Part shown: in pieces, positions 25,407-36,900 of the stretch | Layout: the number at the start of each line of letters is the position of its first letter | Position numbering within the stretch: the first letter of the stretch is position 1 | NCBI GenBank assembly: GCA_018389105.1 | Contig: JACATO010001579.1 | Location: forward strand, 1 to 64,000 | Length of the DNA: 64,000 nt | Direction: 5' to 3' | Origin: Nautilus pompilius | Lineage: Eukaryota > Mollusca > Cephalopoda > Nautilida > Nautilidae | The notes under the pieces: model-generated | Seen by the model: only the letters and a program-made list of their open reading frames with translations | Told to the model about the DNA's origin: nothing | Databases searched by the model: none | Program-made: the position numbers and the translations under genes

Positions 25407-25874
25407 GTGAGCTTAGTCCAGAAAGAACAGAAGTTAGAAATGAAATGAAATTTCCTATATAGTAAAAAGAGATCAGATGTATGATTCAAGAAAATGTTCA
25501 ATTGTTAATACAGTTCCTCTCTGTGTAAGCATAAAATGGAAATTTTTTAAAATTTCACTGGAGCATTCTTAAATCATAGACAATGCTTTCCATTAAATTA
25601 TAAACAAACATTAATATTCAATAAACCTACCTTAACAGAAATGTCTTGCTACTATGAAAATTGTGCTTCTTTGAAGAAAAGGTATCTTTATCTCTACCAA
25701 TGAGAAACCTTACCTCCAGCCTGGTTGAGGTGCCATCTCTGACGTAATACTGTCACTGGACAAAAACATCTTTCACTGCCTTGCACAAGGACCACACCTT
25801 CTTGGTAACAGAAAGACTACATGAATTCACCAAGGTTTCTTAAAGCAAGGAGTAATATCCAGTACAGAATCACT

Positions 25875-28800
25875 TGTAACAGCATGTGCAGTCAACCTGA
25901 TCTATGACAGCCATCTTCTGCATGAAATCCAACTGTCCACATTCCACAGGTAAAGCCGCCTTACACAGAAAGTACAAGGTCAATTAACAAACACAAGGAT
26001 ACTGTAAATCAGTCGTGTGTCTACATAAGCAGTGTTCCTGGGTGCAGTCTAAGAAACATATGTATCTAATGGAACTAATCTTTACCTGTAAACTTACCCT
26101 AACATGCATATTTGATGTTAAACATTCTATATAAAAATAAATTGTTGTACTATTTTGTTTATTATGCATGCATACAACATGGAAGTGAATGAGTGGTAAC
26201 ATACATTACATGACAATACAAGGACTGACTGTAATACCAATTTCCACTTACTAATGCTACTTTTACCCCAGTAGTTGAAAACCATAGCCTTGATAAGCAC
26301 TTCATTACCATAGCTGCACTGTCTTCATCCACAGGCATGCTATCTAATTGATCACCACCAAGAGGGATGGTTCCCTTACCAGAAAATCTTAGTGTTGACT
26401 TTCAACACTGACTATGTTGATGTGACAGCCTATGTTATCATGGCACCAGTAGTTTGGGTTAATATTTTCATTTCTAGTTTTTCTGCTCTTCACTGACAGT
26501 TTCCATCCATTTTGTTGCAATGATTTTGGCTGTACACCTTAAAGTGTTATTAATTTGCATTCAGCCAACTTCTACTTCTTTGGAAACTTTTCGTTCTGAC
26601 CCGTTGCTTTCACACACATGCAGTGTTCTTGGAACTTCCATTCAAGAGGTGAGGACAGACGTTTTGCCTCTCGTGGCCAATTTCAAGCAAAGTTTCTGTG
26701 GCAAGCTACCTTGGCTCTTAAAACGTGATGTGCCACAAAGTCACCAAAGTTACTTTCATGAAAAAGTATTATAAGATGTAAGCATGAGAACAATTTACTA
26801 AAGCTTTAAAAAACACACCTCATTTACTATAAGCGACAGTTGAAGAATGTCAGGGTACTGTGGCTGAGACGTTTAATCACTCAGGTCAAAAGTAAACAAG
26901 TCTTTGTGAATTTCATTTTGTCCCTCCAGTTGGCCACGACTGAAACGCCACCTGAAACGTAGCGCCCTTGAAGTCAAAGGCCATAAACTCACAGCCCCAC
27001 TAATCTTACACAGGCAAATAATTAAATTGCCCAAACCCAATGCAATCAAATTGAAAAGGTACATCCTTAAGTTTCCATATCTAGCCATTCTAAGGGGCCC
27101 ATAAGTGCTTTTGGGATACAGAAAGACTGGCTGCTGCCCACAGATACAAATGGCTGCCTGTACAGTTGGAAAAGAGAGAGTACAACATCATAGTGAGATA
27201 AAAGCCATGAGAGCTGTACTTAGCATTTAAGTTAGTGTTAACTGATAAATTTAATTAAATGAAAAAAGGAAAATGGATTAATGGTGAACAAACAGGGATG
27301 TAATGAAGGAATACTATTCTTTAATTTTATGAACTCTACCAAACAATGAAGTGCCATCTTTTATCATTTAGTAACTCGCCACAATACAAACCTTTTGTTA
27401 GTTTAAAACCTAAAGGTTCGAAGCCATACTTCAGGATGTCGGTAAACTATACTTGACAGACCATGTGATCTTTAACCAATGGGATCAATGACATGAATTT
27501 TGAAAAAGATACATATATGGACCTGTTATTTTCCATATATCAACTGACCACAATTTTTAATATTTGAATTCAAAACTTTCATGAGAATATTTGAGAATCG
27601 TTAAATTAGTTACATCTATAAAGATGTTTAGCAGAACAAAAACACAGCATGGCAACTAAACATACCCAGGATTGTATAATCTGCAGTCTTCTGTCCATGT
27701 TGGGTATCATAAAATGGTGCATGCCATGGTCTCTGATCCATTTCCATTATTCCTTAACCATACAGTGAAGTGTCACGTTTCCTGAAAAAGATATGGCTTG
27801 TTATTTCTTCATTAATTTGTTTTACCTACAAATAAAATCTCCTGATCATAAATTATTCATGTATTTATAAAACTTGTGTAAATTATTTTTTAAAATTGCC
27901 ATTAATATGCAATGTAAGTTTACTTGTTTCAATTTATTTTCTCCATCTTTTAGGATTACTTAACGCCTCCATGCCAGTGGTAGTTTTAATTTTAGCTTCT
28001 ACCAAAATTTTTCCTTCCAGAATAAAACCAGTTTGCAACACCCTTTGCTGAAACTGGAAGCGGATTTGGCAGTCACAACATACTTTTTTAAGTAAGGGGG
28101 AAACAAACAATCTTCTGTCTTCTCTACAGACCCCGTCATGACTTCAAGATCTTGAGGAAATCTTGCAGAAGTAAGCTAGAAAGGGGAGAACAAGAGCATC
28201 AGCTTTAGTGACCAAGAAAGTTATCTGGGTACAGTTTGGCCATGCCAGTCAATAGTTATTTGCAGAAACACCACCACAAGTAGCTGAAAAATTCATATTA
28301 TAAATCCTCTGTATAACTGAAGGAAGAAACCTATGCAGTTGGACTGGCACACAAGGCAAAGAAGAAACCACGTCAGAAAGATAATCAAAACAAGTCAGAT
28401 ACCAACAGGATTCAAACTCTGGGCCTTATCCACAATAGGCTTTTGCAGTATGCACACAAACCATGGACGGTAACTTTTTCTTCATCAATTCCATTACCCA
28501 CAGTAAAAGTGTAGCTTTTGTCGCCTGGTCTGTCTGTTAATGAATTGGGGCTGGAACACTTAAATGTAATCAGTAAGTGATACTTCGTACAGAAGAAATC
28601 CACATTCAGGTGACCATGCTAGTCAAGTCTAGTTGAGTGAGAGTGCGTGCAAAATTCCTTATTTGTATTGATGGTCAATGACTAATGTTCTGTCTGTGTG
28701 TCCTGTAGTCAACCTATTGGAAATTCACTAAATGTTTTGGTCAGTACATCATCATCCTAAACATTTTCTTTCCTTACTAAAAAATGGACTTCATGGTTAG

Positions 28801-28900
28801 AAGCTCATGACATAGCCTCACATCCAGTTGGGTAAGTTTCTTGTCTTCTTCATACTCACTTCAAATCTATTGGCATGGAATGGTTCTTGGCCATGAAGAT
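25875..28900. other. Unique spacer, no gene recognised
   Basis: This is the start of the DNA between the two units, AT-rich. The only item of note is an acceptor-like sequence at 27930-27953 (tctccatcttttag) followed by GAT TAC TTA ACG, which in phase 0 reads DYLTPPCQW then stop. It could be a terminal exon for gene A but has no support. Confidence 0.4.
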
Positions 28901-28929
28901 CTCAGGAAGCTCAATTTCATCATCAGAGA

Positions 28930-29800
28930 CCACACAATCATCGTCATCTGGACTTCTACCTGGAAGTATATACACCGTTTTTACAGTGTTTCTTTTCCTA
29001 TCTCTCTCAACATAAGATCTGTTGTCACGTTTGACATCCGTTACATCCTATTTCCATCTGGAATCAAAACGTATGTTGAAATTAACTGACTGCTCTTGTC
29101 AGGTTATGTACCAACTTTTCATGGTGCTTCTTTACTGTCTACCTTTACTCGTTTTCTGATTATTCTGGTCCAATTCTCCTCTTTTCATGGACAGAAGCTT
29201 GAACATGTCATCCTTTCATACATCTGCTGAGCAGGGTATACCCCAGCATCTTGCTTTCCTATGTAACTCAGCAGCAATAGTGCCAATTGCACATCATAGC
29301 AATTTTCCATTGTCATATAGATGGCATTTTTCACCAAATTCACGCCAGATTCCCATTCGATTTTGGATAAACAGAAAATAATATCTAAAGCCCAATTTTC
29401 GTTCTCATGCAAACTTTTAAGTTTCTGCTGCTAAAATCGGTGACCTGTTGTCACTAATCAGATTCAATTAATGCCTTATTGAACGAAATGAGCTTTCAAT
29501 TCCAAGATGATCTAAACTCAAAGTGTTATGGCCATGCAGTGACCTTCAGTAAACCAAAGTAGCAGCCAAATACTATAAAATAATTGACTGAATTTCCACC
29601 ATTATCGTCATGAAAATTTTCAATGTTTATTTCAAACTTTTTCAGTTTCCAGCATTAACAGATCATACAGTCGTCAACAATTTGTTTCACTTCATCTGAC
29701 ATCTTTAGGCAAAAAATCCACTCTAATTCTTGCAAATTTATGATGTTTTACTCACATATAGGTTTCTGTTCATCACTGACTTCAGTTCTCTCCATATCAT
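28930..29800 (-). mobile_element. Decayed Gypsy-type retrotransposon integrase
   Basis: On the minus strand, fragments in order match the Gypsy pol integrase. A zinc-binding CxxC remnant near 29690 (KQIVDDCMIC) comes first. It is followed by a catalytic-core remnant (ELKAHFVQ, then the FSSRNLK stretch where intact copies have GPQFSSxEFK), then DVQLALLLLSY and QDAGVYPAQQMYERM (about 29300-29200), equivalent to LALLxYRNTP and SPAQRLMGRR. The C-terminal tail DNRSYVERDRKRNTVK lies near 29030-28970. Many stops and shifts interrupt it. No long terminal repeats were identified. Confidence 0.6.
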
Positions 29801-31230
29801 GACTGTGTCCATCAAAGATCACACTCACTTACTGGCAATGTCAATGTTTTTAGTAACCTTTGTTAATACCATTGTATTTTCTCAGGCCATCCATGATCAG
29901 ATATAGTATTTTCTGTATGTCTCCTTTATTTTGATAGTTTCTAACACAACCATTTGGTCAGTATTGACTTTCACAGACCTGACTTGACTCTTAGACACTT
30001 CCACAGTATTTGCTAGAAAGAGTTCCTCATCCTCCATGTACTAAAACTCAACATCATTGCCTGTCATCATTTGGATGCATCGCTCAGCTTCCTTTACAGG
30101 AACCATGCAACTGAGATTTATAATTGTTCTGGATATGTCCTGCTTGACCCATTCTAGCTCAAACACCACAAAAATGATACCTTTTAATCTGTGTCCATCT
30201 AAATACAGTTTTGTTCAGCGATTACCAAACATGCTCAATCAGCTTCTCATCTTATCAATGTAGTTAGTAGCATCATCTACTTAGCAAATTCAAATTATGC
30301 TACTACAGATGCACTGTTCTTTACTCTGTTGAATTATCCACACAACACTTCAGCCAGTTAACCTCTGTTGAGGCAAAGTTCCTGCTGATTCTGGATCATT
30401 TCAAGATTCTGAATCATATCACACAATTGCTTAACACCACATAAATCAATCTCTAAATTCTACTTGATGTTTTTATCATCTGCCTGGGTGCCCTGTGGTT
30501 AACATGTCACCCATGAGTGTCGCCCCGTCTTGTTTCACTAGTTTTGTCATCATGTAGCTCGCTTAGCTTTCATTTTAGTCATGATCAGTAATCGCCTCAT
30601 TGTTATCAAATCCAATCACCATGATGATGGTTGCTACAAAGATGACAAAAATTGCAGTACATTGTTGGTTTTTTATTGCAACTACTTTGAAAGTAAGCAG
30701 CAATCTTCATATCAGCCAAACAAACCAATCATTTCAGTCAGCTTGCTGGACTCTGCATCAGGTCCATATATGACCCCACACTTCTTTCTCACCAAGTTTG
30801 CTAAAAGCTTTGGCGTCATTAAGTCTCAGCAACAAAGCATAACCGCAGCATGCCACTGTTTTCAAACAACTGCAATCTGCTTGACCCAGAGGTTGGGTCA
30901 TCACCAGGGACTAGCACACTCTACTTTACTAGGATGTCCAGCTTAACCGTTACGGTGTTTATTGCAAGATTATCAGTAGCTTCATCCATCACGAGACCTC
31001 TGGCAAACTGGGATCACTCAAGCGTTGTCATTCCTAGATTTCCCAGGTGATCACTCTGGTTCACTCGGCATGGGCTTGCTTGGTAGATGAACATGTATCC
31101 TTGGAAGATCAACAAAAACATCTCCAGTACCATCATCAAGCGCATCAGAAAACATGAGGCACACACAACAAGTTTGTCACAGCCAAGATTACCACACCTA
31201 TAGAGCCATTTCTTGACCAATTTCTTCTGC
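29801..31230 (-). mobile_element. Possible further part of the decayed retroelement
   Basis: Minus-strand fragments continue upstream of the integrase, including KCGVIYGPDAESSKLTEM and RGLVMDEATDNLAIN, which look like protein-coding DNA in decay. I could not place them in reverse transcriptase or gag. They may belong to the same retroelement or to another gene remnant. Confidence 0.25.
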
Positions 31231-31269
31231 TAGGCGGTTTCTTTGTGGATGAATCTTTGTTGTTGAATC

Positions 31270-31297
31270 TTTGTTGTTGTTGTTGTTGTTTTTAGGA
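31270..31297 (+). repeat. Short TTG/GTT microsatellite
   Basis: About seven GTT units follow a duplicated tgttgaatctttg. Confidence 0.8.
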
Positions 31298-31299
31298 AG

Positions 31300-32128
31300 C
31301 ATATGTGACAATCAGTGCCTGTCATCACCTCAATGGCCAGCTTCGTCGTCCAATCGCCAGTCACACCAAGGGCCACTTCACGTGTCTCAAACCACTCGAT
31401 GTCGCCACCATTGTCTTCATGGAGCAGAAGGATGTAGTTGGAAGATCTTCTTCGTGAATTCTGTCTGCTGTGACAGTAGAATTTCATCTGGCTCCTTGCT
31501 GTATGGTTTCCCTATTGGGGCTTCTGAGACAAGCATAATTTGCTCACCTACTTCTCGTGGCCACCAGCATTCAGTCGTAGCTCTGGTCTTGGCACCAGTC
31601 TCTTGGTGTCTGCATGATTCTGAACTTCTCCATTTCACCTGCTTAGTCACCACCCACCTCTCATGGGTAGCAGCTCGGGCTGTTTTCTTTCTGCTCCCAT
31701 ACCCGCACAACACAGCCACCGTGTCTTAGAAAAGCAACTAAAGACTCCTTCCGTCTGCATTCCAAGAGCAGAAAGAGTTGATGAATCTCTGTTCCCCACC
31801 TGCGTCCATGTACCGCTGAGTGACGGACGAGAAAGTGCGTTATTCGCGTCGGGGGGTCAAAGGTCATCATCGCTGTGTCCGTGTGTCGTGGAAACGAGCT
31901 GCAGGCGACTCGCCAGAACGGTGTAGGCCTCAACCTTTTCTCCCTTTTCCTAGACTTTCCTTCTTCACCCTTCTCCTCTCCCACGCCTGCTTCCACCTGT
32001 ATTTCTTCCCCTCGCCGACGGACAGAAGGCGGGGCCCCCGCGTTGCCGTTTATTCACTCGGGGAGAACGTTAGCGTTCGGTGGAGAAAATACCGTTGTGA
32101 CTGGCGGGCGGGTCTCTTCCATCGACAG
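31300..32128 (+). promoter_or_regulatory. GC/CpG-rich promoter-like block and non-coding first exon of gene B
   Basis: The base composition rises abruptly from AT-rich surroundings, with many CG dinucleotides between about 31,790 and 32,460 (for example ttcgcgtcgggggg, ccccgcgttgccg). At 32,121-32,135 a textbook donor cgacag|gtaagg occurs. The next acceptor in the + direction that leads to an ATG is at 33,830. The simplest reading is the promoter and a 5' untranslated exon ending at 32,128 for the receptor gene downstream. The transcription start is not determined. Overlapping open frames on both strands are what GC-rich DNA gives by chance. Confidence 0.5.
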
Positions 32129-32899
32129 GTAAGGAAGCAGATCCCTCTGCCCCTCCTCCTCCTCCTCCCCCCCACAATCTCTGGGCCAGAGTTTCCTTTA
32201 ACCCTGACTTCTCCGTGTCAGGTGGCCCGGCACGGAGAGAGGGAGGACACCGTCCGACTTTCCCTCCCCTGTACCATGTCGGGGTCTCCACTGCTGCCTC
32301 CAGACCCTCCTCGGTCGGGTAGAGAGAGATGCTCGCAGGGACCTGTTCTGAACTGGGGCTGTCGCAGAGGAAGCTGGGGGCTCATTGCAGACAAACGACG
32401 CCTTTCAGTTGGGTGCCGGCAGGGTTCTCTCCCTTGATTTTACGGTGGTGGACCTTCTCTTTTCTTGGCAGGTTTTCCTCACCTGGAAGAGGCAGCAAAA
32501 GATGGATAATAAGTGCCAGGCTGAATGGTCGGTGGATCTGTCGACATTAACACAGGAAGAGAGTTGAGTAACTTTACCCCTGACATCCCACATCCTAATG
32601 CTCAGTGTACAATTCCAGAACCTGGCGTACAAATACAGTTTCGATGCCAGTTCTATTCATCTTTTCTCTTCAACTGCATAGAATTTGTTGTATATATTCG
32701 CCAAGTTATTTGCTAAACTACTGCATTCCTACAGCCATTTGTCCCTTTGTTAGGAAACCCTGAACTCGGATATTCGCTTCGTGTCTGTTGTAGCCAAGCG
32801 GTCTTACGAGCTGGTACCGTTTTTCTTTACAGGCCGGATATGTTTGGAAATGCATGTGTTTCATTCATTGTTTGCACTATTATTTTTAGAGGTAAGTAT

Positions 32900-32902
<3 letters not shown>

Positions 32903-32932
<30 letters not shown>

Positions 32933-32935
32933 TTG
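32903..32935 (+). repeat. (GAT)n microsatellite
   Basis: There are ten or more consecutive gat/atg units. Confidence 0.95.
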
Positions 32936-33101
32936 TCTTGAAGAATTTCCAATGTAGTCAGTAATGTCGCTAACAGAATATTTTCCTACATTTACGCGGG
33001 TGTACCTGAGTTTTTCAATTACAGTCTAGAAATGAGTAACAGCAATAGAGCCATCAGGGTCCTCCCATCACACTGCAGGCCCGCTGTATATGACTGAATG
33101 C

Positions 33102-33123
33102 ACTCTCTCTCTCTCTCTCTGTC
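33102..33123 (+). repeat. (CT)n microsatellite
   Basis: An uninterrupted ctctct tract ends in gtctattg. Confidence 0.9.
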
Positions 33124-33830
33124 TATTGCGGAATCCCTTTATTTGACTTCTGCTTTTGTTATTCTGTTTTTGAATACTTCACTAAACTTTACTACTAACA
33201 ACTGTAGGCAATTTATTCACAGCAATACTTTTCAAAGGCCAGTCAGAAATAATTATCACAAATGGAGAAGCGGATAATTCCTAAAATGGGAATTGCATTG
33301 TTGTACTTATTTTAAATGTAATTATTACAAAGAGAAATTATACCTTTTGTACAACATTCTGCAGAATGTTGCTGTGGTGGGCGTGGGCAACTCCAGGTAA
33401 GGACCTTAGAGGTAACATTTCTTCACTGCAAATCTTAAATGTTACTACTTTACAATAAATTCTTACATTTGGTTCACACTGTTCCTATATTTAATGGAAT
33501 GGCTGCATTTCTATTATTACAATTTTTAATGTTATTTGTGTATTGATTTGATGCCTGGATTTTCCCTTTGAAGTATAAATATGTTGCGATAGTAACATCA
33601 GTGGATTTCCAAAATGGAGAGGTGTAACGATTAATGCTATTTGAATAAATATTTCTCATTAATTCTTTTGTTTATACAGTTCCAAATCAGTGATATGAAA
33701 GGAGGTTTTCGAATTTGTTTTGATATTATTTAACGAACAAATGTTGTACACTTATTACCTTGAAATGTAAGATATTTTGACGGTGATTATTATTTGATTA
33801 TCCTTTATTTAAATCCTCTTCTGTTTTCAG

Positions 33831-33901
33831 ACTAATGATGTTGAACAAATTACTTCAGTTTGCAGTTTTGTTGCATGTACTACTACATGTAAGGAAAATT
33901 G
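33831..33901 (+). CDS. Gene B signal-peptide exon
   Basis: The acceptor tctgttttcag is followed by four bases and ATG ATG at 33835. The exon codes MMLNKLLQFAVLLHVLLHV, then RKI, and ends in phase 1 at a strong donor (gtaagtgt). The hydrophobic core after a lysine is typical of a secretion signal; cleavage would fall near the exon end. The first ATG is chosen because it follows the acceptor directly; the second is adjacent and equally possible. Confidence 0.8.
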
Positions 33902-36900
33902 GTAAGTGTCTGTACATAGTCCTGGTAGTGATTTGTATTTGATTGTAAGATCATGATGATATTATTCTTGAACGGTGATTGTTTACGGTAGAGGTTTTGT
34001 GTTCCTGTGAAGATGTTGGATGTTTGTATGGAATTATCATCAATGATTCTTTTTTCTTGCAGAAAATAAGTCTATTCTCTGTTAGCTGGTTTGTAGTATT
34101 ATACTTGTGATCTATTGTCTTCCGTTCTCTATCAAAATAGTAGTTATTACAAGAAGCCATTATTTTATCTTTGACGTTTATCACCTTGGTCCTGTATGTT
34201 TGTACTCATGTACTTGACTCTCTTGTTTTGAAATGAAATCTGTATTTTTTATTTCCATCAATGTCACTGGGTGGATGGTTGCGCTGGATAACTAACTACG
34301 TTGCTGATGTTAAATCTAGGATAGTTTCTTTCAGTGTTGTTCTGAATTTCCACTTTTAAGGGATTCCAGCTTGGACAAAGCATCTGAAAGAAATACTGGT
34401 TATATCATCAGTAAAACCCGCAAGTAAATTGTTTGCCATTGTTTTGAGACCATCATTTTATCTTTTGATTACAAATGGAACCTGAAGAAATCACTTGATT
34501 TTCAGTTGCTTCAAAAAACTTTTGTCTGCTTTCATGTAATAGAAGTAGAATTCGTTGTTTCATCTGTTTGTTAAATCTGGAATTGTAAACAAGTTTTTTT
34601 TCACCAGTTTTGTCCAGCAGTTATTTTTAGTTTGTCACTATTTTGTTACTTATGGATGTGCTATGCATGCATCACTGTAACAGATAGCAATACTGAGCAT
34701 CCACTGATACATAACCGTGGTTTTACCTAATTGTTTGTCACAAGTGTATGTAGTCTGCTGGATTCTGAATACAAGCGTACTTAGCAATGTATGATTGGTA
34801 TCGTTTGTATGCTCTCACTAATAAAAATTGGCAGATGTGCTGACACTTGCGAAAGAAAACTGCATATAACCTTTTATGGTTTGAAATCTATTATTTTACT
34901 GTGAATTTCTACTTTTACTGTTGGATTATCAAATAAAATCCATTTGTAAAGTGTAAATCTCTGCTATGGAACAAAAGTTCTGATTTATTAATCATATGAA
35001 ATATTGACTAAATTCGTTCTTCACAAAAGATGCATGGATCATGGAGGTAGTGGATTGTCAGGGTCTGTACTAACTTAATTTTCTTTCCCAATCCTTTATC
35101 TTACTGTTAAACTGTCAATCACATATTAGAGGGATGTAAGGTAGAAAAGTGTTTAACCCATTTCATTCCATAAGCCCCATTTGGGGATCTCCCTTTAGAG
35201 TGAAATTTACACTTTATTTGAAGATTTTACGAAATATAAATTAATTTAAATCACTGCAGAGACATTATATTTTAATTGCGCATTGATAGGCTTTTAATTT
35301 GCATTTTTTTTCTTCTAAATTTCATCTCAAATTTGTACTATTTTCCAATTTTCGACTTTATAACTTCAAGGTAAGATTTTTTTGTCTTTGCTTTATTTGT
35401 AAATTTCAGCATGCCTATCAAATATAAAGTAAATGTATATATTTACCATAGTGTATGTATTTATTCTCTCGCTTACCTTATTCATTTTTGGGCATGTTGA
35501 ATAATGAAGGTCCCATTGGGGATGTGGTATTTTGCCTATATTTTTACCTTTTTTCAGATGAGTAAACCTAGAAAGTTTATGAACATTGACAAGGCTGTAG
35601 AGTTTTTAGAAACCATGGAAGATGAAATACCAACAAACTGTCAACATGAGTCTGTTGATATCATAGAACTTCCACCAGAAACTGTTGATGAAATGAGTGA
35701 TGCCGAAGAATTTGATGTTGAAGAAATAGGTGAAACTCAAATTGTGGATGTGCCAGGAAATGTTGAAGTTTATGTAGGTACAGATGATGAAAGTGAAGAT
35801 GATGAAGAGTCTTACAGAACTTGGTATCAAGGCTTCTGGTACTGTCAGACTCAACAGACTTCCTGGAAATCCTTTTGGAGCAAAGAAGGACCTGATGAAG
35901 AAAGAAAAGGGATTCCTGAAAACTTCTGTTGATACAATTTCTGGGTTGTTTGCTTGCACTTGGAAGGACAATAGCATTGTCAGTGTATTGTCAAATGTTG
36001 ATGGAGTAAATCCAATGAAACAGGCAAATCGTCGAGGCCAGCCAGTTTCAGTACCAAACTGCTGCATCACGGATATAATGCTGGTATGCTCGGGGTAGAT
36101 TTAGCTGATTGGAAGACTCAGAAGTACCGAGTGGGCATAAAGAGTAAAAAAATGGTATTTTTCATTGGTGACTCACTGTCTGGATGTGGCTGTTGTTAAC
36201 AGTCACATATTGTACAGCCTTCTTCATCCGGAAGAAAAATGGACCTCCTCGATTTCAGAGTGTACGTAACAACAGCACTGCTGAAGACTGACCTCAATTC
36301 GAAGCCCAAGAAGCCCGGTGTCAAGGTCCCGAGATTGCCACAGCCACTCAACCTTATTGGTGAAAACATTTTTTAGAAAGAACCGATGATGGGAACAGAA
36401 AATGCAAGGTGTGCAAGAGGAATGCCAGGAAGCAATGTGGACAATGCAACCTTGGATTTCATGTACAGTGTTTTGAAGCATACCATTCTAACTAAAATTA
36501 ACTAAAATATGTGACTTTGTGTGGTAATTTTCTAATTGTAATGAATTATTATGATAAAGTTTTGAATAAATGTTTTCTAATTTGAATATAACAATTTATA
36601 AGTAATACGCCTACATTCCATGATCCCCAAATGGGACTAGTCCTAAAATCACAGTAAATATTTTTTAATTTTTATGAAACTTATTCATAGTCTTAATAGG
36701 TCCTATATCAACTATTACACACTAAGTAAATCAAATTTCTTTGCCCTCTTGAATTCTGGAATGAAATGGGTTAATGAGAATGTCTGCAATTTTTATTCAA
36801 CAAATATTGGGTTTCTTATGTAGTACTGATCATAAAATTACATGAAAGTTTGTTCGTTCATTTCTTTGATGGTTAAGAAAAATTACCCTTGTTGATTTGG

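Larger units (their letters stand above)
1..25874 (+). repeat. Segmental duplication, unit A (direct repeat of 41810-62721)
   Basis: Reading the two blocks side by side shows near-identical sequence from the first bases of the window to the shared stretch ending agtacagaatcact. After that the copies diverge (cttgtaacag here, gtacttggta in unit B). The match covers introns as well as exons, so this is a genomic duplication rather than retrocopying. Large differences from unit B are an extra 5.5 kb at 2283-7818, an extra 2.05 kb at 21704-23757 and an extra roughly 90 bp near 8300-8390. Missing here are the hAT element at 52923-54426, a 1.1-kb segment (44303-45388) and about 90 bp near 61070-61155. 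Subtracting these leaves about 18.2 kb of alignable DNA in each unit. The left boundary is outside the window. Confidence 0.95.

Noticed and set aside
31271-32437. Long overlapping open frames on both strands in the GC-rich block (up to 205 codons)
   Set aside because: Low-complexity, proline/serine/arginine-rich translations on both strands, as expected where stop codons are rare. No domain or splice support apart from the donor at 32129.
35606-36070. 154-codon minus-strand open frame
   Set aside because: Antisense shadow of the piggyBac transposase remnant.
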